From the NCBI GenBank assembly GCA_964481835.1, contig CAYZTT010000016.1:1-11122 (forward strand): a DNA stretch of 11,122 nucleotides, read 5' to 3'. Each line of letters opens with the position of its first letter. Position 1 is the first letter of the stretch. The DNA comes from JABIBT01 sp964481835. GTDB lineage: Archaea > Nanobdellota > Nanobdellia > SCGC-AAA011-G17 > PNOQ01. The position numbers and the translations under genes are program-made. Below are positions 1-6,208 of this stretch, piece by piece. The notes below the pieces were generated by a model. It searched no databases. It was not told the DNA's origin and was given only the letters and a program-made list of their open reading frames with translations.

Positions 1-108
1 AAATCTGCATTAATCGTTGCAGGATGGGAGCAAGCTGATACACAAAGAGCAGCAAGCAAACTATCTGAAGGCGGACTGGATGCAACAGATTCGATTATTG
101 TAGAGTAA
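1..108 (+). CDS. C-terminal end of an S-layer-like surface protein (partial)
   Basis: An open frame enters from the left edge and ends at TAA 106-108, giving 35 residues of a C-terminus. The stretch ALIVAGWEQADTQRAASKL is very like the end of archaeal S-layer proteins, where an AGY/AGW-x-x-x-DT-x-x-AA-x-x-L motif closes the last domain. The protein would be a structural unit of the outer cell surface lattice, exported across the membrane. Only the tail is visible, so signal peptide, glycosylation sites and total length cannot be judged. It ends without a transmembrane segment or PGF-type sorting tail. The two following genes also encode membrane-anchored exterior proteins, so this part of the genome seems devoted to the envelope. 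The assignment rests on motif recognition of a short fragment. Confidence 0.6.
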   Translation, partial: KSALIVAGWEQADTQRAASKLSEGGLDATDSIIVE

Positions 109-119
109 ATCTCTACAAC

Positions 120-139
120 TTTTCTTTCTTTTTTTATTA
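120..139 (+). terminator. T-rich archaeal intrinsic terminator after the S-layer-like gene
   Basis: Twelve bases after the stop codon, an almost pure T tract broken only by two C residues runs for about 18 nt. Archaeal RNA polymerase terminates at such U-rich tracts without needing a hairpin, and no strong stem is visible before it. It separates the surface protein gene from the promoter of the next gene. Confidence 0.55.
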
Positions 140-143
140 TTAA

Positions 144-158
144 CAAAAGCTTTTTATT
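144..158 (+). promoter_or_regulatory. BRE/TATA-like promoter of the first paralog
   Basis: CAAAAGC (144-150) followed by TTTTTATT (151-158) resembles the purine-rich BRE plus TATA box seen before other genes in this window. The first T of the box lies 30 nt before the ATG at 181 and 24 nt before the ATG at 175. Other promoters here show 28-31 nt, so transcription would start at about 181. The box is weaker than the others because it has no alternating TATA core. Confidence 0.4.
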
Positions 159-180
159 CTAGAGAGATTTATTTATGGCT

Positions 181-663
181 ATGAAAAAAGACCAGAGAAA
201 GAAACTGTATATGGGCTTGTTTATTGTTTTCTTAATGGTGACGAGTACTATTGGGTTTATTTATAGTTCTGAATCTGGAGAGCGATATAATGGTCGAGAA
301 TTTACCTTAACTGAATCTGGCTGGGTTACATATATTGGGGACATTGGGCAATATTGGACCTTTAATTATTTGCCTGAAGAGGTTAATTTTGATGCTGATA
401 TTGGAGTTTTAAGTGGCCATGTTGAGATTGTCTTGGATGATACTACTCGCTATTACGATTTAGTTCGGAAATTTGCTTCTGTAGGTGTGGTGGTAGAGAA
501 GATTGAACTGGGAGAAGTGGATTGTGAAGCACCAGATAGCACTTTAGTATTTAGCTTTTCTGAATACAATAAAATTTATAAAGACGGTAACTGTGTCTAT
601 CTTGAAGGAAGTGCGCCTCAATTGGTGGATAGGTTATTTTACCATATCTTTGGAGTGATGTAG
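181..663 (+). CDS. Membrane-anchored exterior protein of unknown function, paralog 1 (160 aa)
   Basis: I do not recognise a named family. The protein begins with a short lysine/arginine-rich stretch, then one hydrophobic helix (about residues 9-28), and continues as a polar domain that should lie outside the cell. That domain contains an FNYLPEEV motif (from residue 61), Cys115, NKIYKDGNCVYLEG with Cys138, and the terminal YHIFGVM. The next gene repeats these elements in order, so the two are tandem paralogs; the two cysteines could form a disulfide. From memory, uncharacterised DPANN archaeal proteins share the C-terminal pattern of a Cys strand followed by a DRxxY-x-x-x-GVM ending. The ATG at 175 would add two residues. 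I prefer 181 because it fits a leaderless start at the expected distance from the TATA-like box. The stop abuts the next start codon directly, so the pair is probably one transcript. Confidence 0.7.
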   Translation: MKKDQRKKLYMGLFIVFLMVTSTIGFIYSSESGERYNGREFTLTESGWVTYIGDIGQYWTFNYLPEEVNFDADIGVLSGHVEIVLDDTTRYYDLVRKFASVGVVVEKIELGEVDCEAPDSTLVFSFSEYNKIYKDGNCVYLEGSAPQLVDRLFYHIFGVM

Positions 664-1320
664 ATGGATAAGAAACAAGAGAAATCAGTGATTGTATTTT
701 TGGTTATTCTGATATTGGTTATATCCTTTAGTATTGGATATGTTGTCTTTTCTAGAACGACTACAATTTACCAGCATAATGGTCCAGGAGGAACATTTAA
801 CTTTACGCTGGACAAACACACCGGGGAAGAAGTTCATATTTTAGAAGTTTACAAGCAGGTAGATAATATTTTTTGGCAGAGATACTTGATCCCATTTAAT
901 TATGGGCCCGTAGAGTTAGAGGGTATATCCATTGAGGATTCTAGGTCTCTACTTACAGATAGTAAGCAGATTTATATTACCCGAGATGTTTATTTAGATT
1001 TGAAAACGAATAATGAGTTGATTGTTGCTATGCTGACTGTAGATAGGGTTGTTGGACAAGACATGTTAGATCCTCCCGTATATAATATCCCTACATTATT
1101 GGCCTCTACTGAAGATAATGAGAGGGCCCAGGAATTGGAATTGCCTATTTTGACTTGCGAAAATGCAAATGAAGCGAGAACTGTAATTTGGTTTAAGGAA
1201 GGCAGCGAAAATAGAATTTACAAAGGAAACGATTACTGCGTTATTGCTGAGTACGTTGAGGGGGAAGATCCGGTTAAAGTTGGAACTGCTTTGACCTATC
1301 ATATAATTGGAGTAATGTAA
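664..1320 (+). CDS. Membrane-anchored exterior protein of unknown function, paralog 2 (218 aa)
   Basis: This is a longer relative of the preceding protein. It has a basic N-terminus, one transmembrane helix at about residues 8-29, and an exterior domain with an FNYGPVELEGI motif (from residue 78). A KQIYITRD strand follows near residue 101, then LTCENANEARTVIW with Cys165, NRIYKGNDYCV with Cys192, and the ending YHIIGVM. FNY-x-P, the paired cysteines, N-K/R-IYK and YHI-x-GVM recur in paralog 1 in the same order. The extra length is mainly a central block of about 50 residues. The start codon follows the upstream stop with no gap, implying translational coupling. The layout resembles hypothetical DPANN proteins I recall, but I cannot name a family or a reaction. 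A surface or envelope role is inferred from the anchor and the S-layer-like neighbour. Confidence 0.72.
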   Translation: MDKKQEKSVIVFLVILILVISFSIGYVVFSRTTTIYQHNGPGGTFNFTLDKHTGEEVHILEVYKQVDNIFWQRYLIPFNYGPVELEGISIEDSRSLLTDSKQIYITRDVYLDLKTNNELIVAMLTVDRVVGQDMLDPPVYNIPTLLASTEDNERAQELELPILTCENANEARTVIWFKEGSENRIYKGNDYCVIAEYVEGEDPVKVGTALTYHIIGVM

Positions 1321-1330
1321 ACCAGTAGGT

Positions 1331-1340
1331 TTTTAAATAA
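1331..1340 (+). promoter_or_regulatory. TATA box of the serine tRNA gene
   Basis: TTTTAAATAA begins 31 nt before the first base of the tRNA (1362), the archaeal spacing for transcription starting at or just before the mature 5' end. The following T-rich stretch (1341-1355) may also serve as the terminator of the upstream paralog pair. Confidence 0.6.
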
Positions 1341-1361
1341 TTCTTTTTCTTTTTATCACAT

Positions 1362-1444
1362 GCCGGGATCGCATAATCTGGTATTGCACTGGCCTTGAAA
1401 GCCAGGCCCGAAAGGGCATCTGGGTTCAAATCCCAGTCCCGGCG
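1362..1444 (+). tRNA. tRNA-Ser, anticodon UGA
   Basis: A full cloverleaf can be folded by eye. The acceptor stem GCCGGGA (1362-1368) pairs with TCCCGGC (1437-1443), followed by discriminator G1444. The D stem is GCA/TGC (1371-1373 with 1385-1387), with GG at 1380-1381 in the loop. The anticodon stem CTGGC/GCCAG (1389-1393 with 1401-1405) encloses loop CTTGAAA, with anticodon TGA at 1396-1398. The long variable arm GCCC-GAAA-GGGC (1406-1417) is the serine class II hallmark. The T arm is CTGGG-TTCAAAT-CCCAG (1420-1436). No intron is visible and the 3' CCA is not encoded, as is common in archaea. It reads UCA and, through wobble, other UCN serine codons. Confidence 0.95.
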
Positions 1445-1455
1445 TTTATTGACCA

Positions 1456-1468
1456 GAAAGTTTAAATA
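1456..1468 (+). promoter_or_regulatory. BRE/TATA promoter upstream of the ferredoxin-radical SAM operon
   Basis: GAAAG (1456-1460) directly precedes TTTAAATA (1461-1468), the best BRE/TATA match in this intergenic region. Transcription would begin near 1490, leaving a leader of about 70 nt before the ferredoxin ATG. An inverted repeat GTATT-TT-AATAC (1469-1480) lies between the box and the predicted start and could bind a regulator. A weaker box TTTATTAT at 1542-1549 would instead give a leaderless start at the internal ATG 1571. Confidence 0.5.
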
Positions 1469-1561
1469 GTATTTTAATACCATGTACCTGATATTAGGGT
1501 TTGAGCACTTGGATAAAGAGAGTATTTTTTTAATTAAGTTGTTTATTATCCCTCCAAAAAA

Positions 1562-1750
1562 ATGGTAAAAATGAAAGTAGATAAGGAAAAATGTATCGGA
1601 TGCAGATTATGTGAAACTCTGTCAGAGAATTTTAAAGTTAGTGAGGGAAAGGCAGAAGTTATTGATTCTGAAGAGAGTGAATCAAATGACATGGCGGCGA
1701 AAGATAATTGTCCTGTAGGAGCGGTTTATGCGGAGGAACAAAATGAGTGA
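1562..1750 (+). CDS. Single-cluster 4Fe-4S ferredoxin (62 aa)
   Basis: A small acidic electron carrier. Cys11, Cys14 and Cys17 form CIGCRLC, and Cys50 in CPVGAV gives the fourth ligand of one [4Fe-4S] cluster. This matches the monocluster ferredoxins of archaea and Thermotoga; no second cluster motif is present. The middle part (residues 27-47) is rich in Glu, Asp and Ser, as expected for a soluble partner protein. The start could be ATG 1562 or the internal ATG 1571 (MKVDKEKC); neither has a Shine-Dalgarno site. The gene overlaps the following radical SAM gene by 8 nt, so both proteins are made from one message. The likely job is to supply the electron that cleaves S-adenosylmethionine in that enzyme. 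The fold assignment is firm; the specific partner is inferred from position. Confidence 0.9.
   Translation: MVKMKVDKEKCIGCRLCETLSENFKVSEGKAEVIDSEESESNDMAAKDNCPVGAVYAEEQNE
1732..1736 (+). promoter_or_regulatory. Shine-Dalgarno site GGAGG for the radical SAM gene
   Basis: GGAGG sits six bases before ATG 1743, inside the end of the ferredoxin gene. It decides the start of the radical SAM gene at 1743 over the in-frame ATG at 1728, which has no such site. Confidence 0.7.
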
Positions 1751-3134
1751 GATTAAAACATTATTGATAAATCTTCCTTCTAGATTGGAACAACCGGCAT
1801 ATTGGTTCCCAATTGGGCTAGGATACATGGCCACTGTCTTGAGAGAAAATGATTATCCAGTAGAGGTTTTAGACATCGATGCCTTTCGATATCCAGATGA
1901 AGAAGTTGTAAACAAATTGGGGGAGATGGATTTTGACGTAGTGGGCATTGGGGGAATTGTTACGACATATAAGTATGCTAAATGGATTATAGACAAAATA
2001 AAGAGTATAAAGCCCGAGGCAAAAGTTGTTGTGGGAGGGCATCTTGGAACTACAATTCCTGAACTTATCTCTAAAAATAGCAAGGCTGATTTTATTGTCT
2101 TATGGGAAGGGGAGGAAACAATAATTGATCTGTATAAAAACTTTAGTAAACCTAGTATAGTTAAGGGGATATATTATCGGGAGAATGGAGAAATGATTAA
2201 GAATCCCCCCAGGGGGCCAGCGAAAAATATAGATATTATTCCGGCCTATGATTTATTTCCTACGGAAAGATATGTCAAGACAATGATGAATGTGGAGAGT
2301 AAAGGGATCACTAGAAGTATAAATATTCTTACGCACCGAGGGTGTCCTTTTAGATGTACATTTTGTATTCACTCTAAGGAACCATTGGGGATGTGTAGGG
2401 CTAGGAGTACGGATTCTGTAATAAAAGAGATAAAATACTTGCAAAAAGAATATGGCATTGAATTTGCACACTTCTTTGCGGAAACATTTGTTATGAATAG
2501 GAAATGGGTTGATGATTTTTGTAGGGAGCTGAAGGAAAATGATATTAAATTGAAGTGGAGTTGCTTATCTCGGGTAGATTTGGTCGATGAGGAGTTGTTG
2601 ACTAAAATGAAGGAGGCAGGATGTACATATGTGGGGTATGGGATAGAATCTGCTAGTCAAAAAATCTTGGATAATATGGAGAAGGGTTGCACTGTTGACC
2701 AACAAAAAAAAGCGTTGAGGCTTACAAAGAAACTGAAGCTTAATACCTACCCTACCTTTATAATTGGTACACCTGGGGAGACGGAGGAAACAGTCCAGGA
2801 AAGTATCAATTTTTGTAAAGAACTTGGACTCATCCCAGAATTCTTTTTTATGACTCCCTTTCCGATGTCCACTCTTTATGACTATGCTATGGAGAGGGGT
2901 ATGATAAAGGATGAAGATAAATATGTTGAAGAGCTTGCGGAATGTAGGGACCTGACGATGAATCTAACTGATATGTCTGATGAAAAGTTGAGGGGATTGA
3001 AGAAAAAGGCAGAGAAAGAAATTTTACGTAGTTATTTGATAAAACGCCCGATCAGTGCCTTAGGGAAAGTTATCAAGCTGTATAAAAATTACGGAACTTC
3101 ATTTGTGTTATCTCTTTTAAAGAGAAGAACCTAG
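1743..3134 (+). CDS. B12-binding-domain radical SAM protein (463 aa)
   Basis: The first 135 residues or so look like a cobalamin-binding Rossmann domain (LLINLP, then DFDVVGIGGIVTTY, KVVVGGHLGT, and ADFIVLWEGEET). The radical SAM barrel follows, with HRGCPFRCTFC carrying Cys201, Cys205 and Cys208 for the SAM-bound [4Fe-4S] cluster. Further barrel motifs are YVGYGIES and FIIGTPGETEET. The last ~35 residues are basic and hydrophobic. Members of this class use a 5'-deoxyadenosyl radical for difficult methylations, cyclisations or C-C couplings. The classical DxHxxG cobalamin-ligand motif is not visible (the region reads DIDAFRYP), so B12 binding may be His-independent or lost. The substrate cannot be read from the sequence. 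Start 1743 is chosen for its GGAGG site. It overlaps the ferredoxin gene by 8 nt, which suggests a dedicated electron donor. Confidence 0.87.
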   Translation: MSEIKTLLINLPSRLEQPAYWFPIGLGYMATVLRENDYPVEVLDIDAFRYPDEEVVNKLGEMDFDVVGIGGIVTTYKYAKWIIDKIKSIKPEAKVVVGGHLGTTIPELISKNSKADFIVLWEGEETIIDLYKNFSKPSIVKGIYYRENGEMIKNPPRGPAKNIDIIPAYDLFPTERYVKTMMNVESKGITRSINILTHRGCPFRCTFCIHSKEPLGMCRARSTDSVIKEIKYLQKEYGIEFAHFFAETFVMNRKWVDDFCRELKENDIKLKWSCLSRVDLVDEELLTKMKEAGCTYVGYGIESASQKILDNMEKGCTVDQQKKALRLTKKLKLNTYPTFIIGTPGETEETVQESINFCKELGLIPEFFFMTPFPMSTLYDYAMERGMIKDEDKYVEELAECRDLTMNLTDMSDEKLRGLKKKAEKEILRSYLIKRPISALGKVIKLYKNYGTSFVLSLLKRRT

Positions 3135-3145
3135 GTAGCGTGAAC

Positions 3146-3153
3146 TTTATATA
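3146..3153 (+). promoter_or_regulatory. TATA box of the PGF-pre-PGF protein gene
   Basis: TTTATATA within a longer AT run (3145-3158) follows a GC-richer stretch. It predicts transcription from about 3176, which leaves a leader of about 27 nt carrying a G-rich ribosome-binding site. This gene is therefore leadered, unlike several others here. Confidence 0.6.
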
Positions 3154-3189
3154 TTTTAGAATAGTGTGTATGTTATAATGGCATATAAA

Positions 3190-3195
3190 GGGGGG
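3190..3195 (+). promoter_or_regulatory. G-rich ribosome-binding site
   Basis: A run of six G residues lies seven bases before ATG 3203 and can pair partly with the archaeal anti-Shine-Dalgarno sequence through G-C and G-U pairs. A nearer ATG at 3196 is followed by a stop after four codons, so 3203 is the start. Confidence 0.5.
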
Positions 3196-3202
3196 ATGTT
3201 TA

Positions 3203-4726
3203 ATGTTTAATAAAAAGATGATGTTATTTTTTGTACTTATTTGTGTATTAATACCTTCTATTTTTGCATTGACTTTGGTTGATGTCAATTCTCCCTCAAG
3301 CGAACAAAATCTGAGTGGAGTTATAACTTTGAATACAACAGTGGATGGGACAGGAGTTAATAATGTGACGTTTAGATGGCTGAATACCAGCGGAGATTAT
3401 ATTTTGGATATAACTGTGTTAAACAGTTCTGCCGATCAGACGGAATTTACCAATGCTACTTTCAATACTACTGCTTTGGCTGATGGCATTTATAATCTTA
3501 CAGTAAATGCTACTAATGCGACTGTTATGCTTGGGAATTCTACAGTTACTGGGATTCGGGTAGATAATACTGCGCCCACTATAACTTTGGCTAACTCCTC
3601 TGCGAACCTAACACAAAATATAACTACTATTGGATTTAATTCAACAGATACTTGGTTCAACACTACAAGTTGTATATTATACTTTAATACTACCGCATAC
3701 AATTCCTCTGATGCAGTAGGGAATTTAACTAATAGTATATTCTTTACAAATGCCTCGCTTGCTGATGGAAATTATTCTGTTAAGGTTAATTGTACAGATA
3801 ATTCGGGAAATCAGGGAGAACCTACACCTATTAACGTAATGATAGATACTACAAATCCGACCATTGCTTCTTTTTCTTGTAATGATATCGATAGGGGGCA
3901 AACACAAGATTGTACTTGCAGTCCTAGCGACAATTCACAATCCTTTGGAGGTTATGTGACTGAGGCTATTAGTGCAGGGGATACCTCTACAACAGGGATA
4001 AAGACTGTTAGTTGCGATGCTACTGATTTTGTAGGGAACACAGTCTCTGAGTCAACAACATATACTGTAAAGCCTAGTGGCGGAGGGGGAAGTTCTTCAT
4101 CATCTTCATCATCTGATGTTGAGGAGAAGGAGAATAAATATGTAAGTTTTATGAATGGACAAGAAAACAGAGTAGAATTTTCAAATCAAGATCTAGGGAT
4201 TACTGCCCTGACACTTACACTCAAAAGAGATTTTAGCAATGCCCTTGTGAGTGTAAAAAAGCTGTCGGGAAAACCCTCTGAAACTGGGGAGATTGGTGGA
4301 GAGGTATATAGTTATTTGAGTTTAGATGTCGAAGATTTGGAGAATTCAGATATTTCTGGAAATGTCAAGATAACATTTGAGGTTGAAGATTCCTGGTTGA
4401 CGGATAGGGGGGTTTCTTCTGAGGATATTGTTTTGAAGAGATATACTTCAAGCTGGGTGGATTTGCCTGCTAATAAAATTGGATCTCGGGGGACTAGAGG
4501 GATTTATGAGGCTGAAACCCCAGGGTTTAGTAATTTTGCCATAGGGGCGATTGAGGAGATTGCTGAACCCCAAGGAGGATCTAATGAGCCAGATTTATCT
4601 CCAGATACTAGCGAGGAATCTTCAGATGATAGCTCTGCGGGATATTCGGGATACTTTTTGGCAGGGATTATTATAGTAGCTGCATTGCTAGTATTTGTAG
4701 TTTATTATTTCAAAAATAAAAAATAA
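3203..4726 (+). CDS. Secreted, membrane-anchored PGF-pre-PGF domain surface protein, heavily sequon-bearing (507 aa)
   Basis: Residues 1-22 are a signal peptide with a hydrophobic core. Residues about 24-290 form two or three Ig-like beta domains with recurring NTTALADGIYNLTV and ASLADGNYSVKVNCTDNSGN type motifs. Cys157/Cys197 and a cluster at Cys226, 237, 239 and 271 probably form disulfides. A Gly/Ser linker (293-304) leads to a domain of about 145 residues starting at NKYVSF, which I recognise as PGF-pre-PGF, found in archaeal cell-surface proteins. An acidic Ser-rich spacer, one transmembrane helix (about 483-503) and a KNKK tail close the protein. Instead of the usual PGF-CTERM sorting signal, a plain helix holds it in the membrane. 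Twenty-two N-x-S/T sequons lie between residues 36 and 196 and none after. The role is probably envelope structure or adhesion; the ligand is unknown. Confidence 0.85.
   Translation: MFNKKMMLFFVLICVLIPSIFALTLVDVNSPSSEQNLSGVITLNTTVDGTGVNNVTFRWLNTSGDYILDITVLNSSADQTEFTNATFNTTALADGIYNLTVNATNATVMLGNSTVTGIRVDNTAPTITLANSSANLTQNITTIGFNSTDTWFNTTSCILYFNTTAYNSSDAVGNLTNSIFFTNASLADGNYSVKVNCTDNSGNQGEPTPINVMIDTTNPTIASFSCNDIDRGQTQDCTCSPSDNSQSFGGYVTEAISAGDTSTTGIKTVSCDATDFVGNTVSESTTYTVKPSGGGGSSSSSSSSDVEEKENKYVSFMNGQENRVEFSNQDLGITALTLTLKRDFSNALVSVKKLSGKPSETGEIGGEVYSYLSLDVEDLENSDISGNVKITFEVEDSWLTDRGVSSEDIVLKRYTSSWVDLPANKIGSRGTRGIYEAETPGFSNFAIGAIEEIAEPQGGSNEPDLSPDTSEESSDDSSAGYSGYFLAGIIIVAALLVFVVYYFKNKK
4079..4114 (+). 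repeat. Low-complexity Gly4-Ser8 linker with a 9-bp tandem repeat
   Basis: Four glycine codons are followed by eight serine codons. Within them TCTTCATCA occurs twice in tandem and then TCT (4094-4114), a microsatellite-like tract that could change length by slippage in whole codons. It encodes the flexible hinge between the Ig-like part and the PGF-pre-PGF domain. Confidence 0.75.
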
Positions 4727-4747
4727 ATTATTTTTTTATTTTATTTT
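4711..4747. terminator. Bidirectional T-rich terminator between convergent genes
   Basis: On the plus strand a T-rich run (4731-4747) follows the stop of the surface protein gene. On the minus strand the A-rich codons of its KNKK tail (4712-4723) read as a T tract just after the AMP phosphorylase stop at 4736. Each tract could end one of the two convergent transcripts. Only 9 nt separate the two stop codons. Confidence 0.55.
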
Positions 4748-6208
4748 GATAGAGTCCTTTAGAAATTCTTTTGTATTGTTTAATTTATCTCTAGAATTAG
4801 AATAAATTGTCATGAGTGTCTGGCCTCTTTTTACTTTATCTTTTAATTTTACGTTTAAATAAATTCCTGCTTCTTTATCATCTGGTGCCCCGGCCAGCCT
4901 TGCAATTTTTGAGATTAATTTGTTATCTATTTCTGATACTCTTCCCGGCATTGTAGATTTAACTTTATGTTGGAATTTCCCTAATTTTAAGTCGGAAGGT
5001 TTAATTTTTCCGTTTCCCTCTTGAGATTCGATTATTTTCATAAATTGAGTATATGCCTTTCCGGAATTTAGAATTTCTCTTGCTGATGCTTTTGTTTTTG
5101 TTAATTTGAATAGGATATTTGCCATATGGACTGCCTTTTTCTCCAAATCTTTTGGTGCCTTTGGATTTTTCCTTAAAATATATAATATATCCCTTGCCTC
5201 TAGATTTGGACCAATTCCATTGCCGATTGGCTGAGATCCATCAGTTATAATGACTTTGGTTTTTATATGGAGCTTTCTCCCAAGAGTTTCGAAATGTTTC
5301 TTTAACCCCTTGGCTTGTTTTTTGTTTGTGATCTTTGCGGTTTTTCCAAGGGGGATATCTACCAATAAGTGTGTTGAGTTAACTGCTACTTTCTTTGCTA
5401 ATATAGACGCTAACATCATACCTTTTGGATCCAACCTCAATGGATGGCGGACTTTGATTAGCTTTTCGTCTGCTGCTGCAAGGTCTACTGCCCCACCCCA
5501 AACGATGCAACCACTGGTCTTTTTAATTATTTTATTTATCTTATCTGAATCAAATTCTATCTCTGCCAGGGATTCCATTGTATCTGCAGTTCCTGCAGGA
5601 GAGGTTATGGACCTAGAACTTGTCTTTATCATAGTTAAACCTGCCGCAGAAATTATTGGAACAATGAGTATGGTTGTTCGGTTATTTGGAATACCGCCTA
5701 TACAGTGTTTATCTGCCATTATCTTTCTATGGATATCTAATTTTTCTCCATGTCTTACCACTGCTTCGGTTAAGTATTTTGTTTCTTTATCGTTTAACCC
5801 GTTTAAGTAACATGCAGAGACAAAATAAGTCAGCTCGATTTCGGTTAGCTCATTTTCTACTAGATCTTTTATAATTGTATCAATTTCTTTTTTTGTTAGT
5901 TCTTTTTTGTCTAACTTTTTCTTTATATAATCTACCGACTTGGGGATGGTTGTTGGTAGAATTTTTAACTTTGTTTGTTTTTTTATCTCCAATTCTCCTA
6001 CTAATTCTTTGAATAAACCGATTTGTCCTGGCTGTATACCTTTTGATTCTGAAATGTCTACAGCCGCTACAATTTCTCTTCTGCCATGCTTTATTTTTAT
6101 TCGGTCTAATGCCTGGGCATCCAGTTTTTTTGCATCAACGTGGTTCAGAATTGCAATTAAGGGTCCTCCGGTTGAGAACTTCACATTTTTTGATTTAAGC
6201 GTTAACAT
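4736..6208 (-). CDS. deoA: AMP phosphorylase (490 aa)
   Basis: This cytoplasmic enzyme splits AMP (also CMP and UMP in characterised homologs) with phosphate into the free base and ribose-1,5-bisphosphate, the first step of the archaeal AMP pathway. Its length is close to the ~500 residues of the Thermococcus enzyme. An N-terminal extension domain (about 1-85), typical of AMP phosphorylases and lacking in bacterial thymidine phosphorylases, precedes the catalytic part. Diagnostic motifs are DKHCIGGIPNNRTT (166-179, phosphate loop), KTSSRSITSPAGTADTME (195-212), CIVWGGAVDLAAAD (234-247) and DGSQPIGNGIGPNLEARD (323-340). The loop reads PNN where the Thermococcus enzyme has PGN. The C-terminal barrel-like domain (about 415-490) is present. 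The start lies inside the preceding AI-2E gene (14-nt overlap) without a strong Shine-Dalgarno site, so translation is probably coupled. A distant relation to thymidine phosphorylase exists, but the context favours AMP. Confidence 0.94.
   Translation of the reverse strand: MLTLKSKNVKFSTGGPLIAILNHVDAKKLDAQALDRIKIKHGRREIVAAVDISESKGIQPGQIGLFKELVGELEIKKQTKLKILPTTIPKSVDYIKKKLDKKELTKKEIDTIIKDLVENELTEIELTYFVSACYLNGLNDKETKYLTEAVVRHGEKLDIHRKIMADKHCIGGIPNNRTTILIVPIISAAGLTMIKTSSRSITSPAGTADTMESLAEIEFDSDKINKIIKKTSGCIVWGGAVDLAAADEKLIKVRHPLRLDPKGMMLASILAKKVAVNSTHLLVDIPLGKTAKITNKKQAKGLKKHFETLGRKLHIKTKVIITDGSQPIGNGIGPNLEARDILYILRKNPKAPKDLEKKAVHMANILFKLTKTKASAREILNSGKAYTQFMKIIESQEGNGKIKPSDLKLGKFQHKVKSTMPGRVSEIDNKLISKIARLAGAPDDKEAGIYLNVKLKDKVKRGQTLMTIYSNSRDKLNNTKEFLKDSIKIK

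Noticed and set aside
1274..1483. Minus-strand open frame of 69 codons across the tRNA
   Set aside because: It covers the antisense of a well-folded tRNA-Ser and the end of paralog 2, so it is not a plausible gene.
1482..1568. Short frame of 28 codons overlapping the ferredoxin start
   Set aside because: The best TATA box places the transcript start at about 1490, after this ATG, and there is no ribosome-binding site; the peptide has no recognisable feature.
1728..1742. Upstream in-frame start for the radical SAM protein
   Set aside because: The GGAGG site lies after this ATG and six bases before ATG 1743, which also begins the typical N-terminus of the family.
4079..4114. Possible CRISPR or larger repeat array
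   Set aside because: It is only an in-frame serine codon tract with a 9-bp unit; there are no spacers, and no other repeat array is seen in the window.
5250..5810. Plus-strand open frame of 186 codons opposite AMP phosphorylase
   Set aside because: It lies wholly antisense to a gene with clear motifs, shows no family pattern, and has no promoter of its own; it reflects the codon pattern of the other strand.
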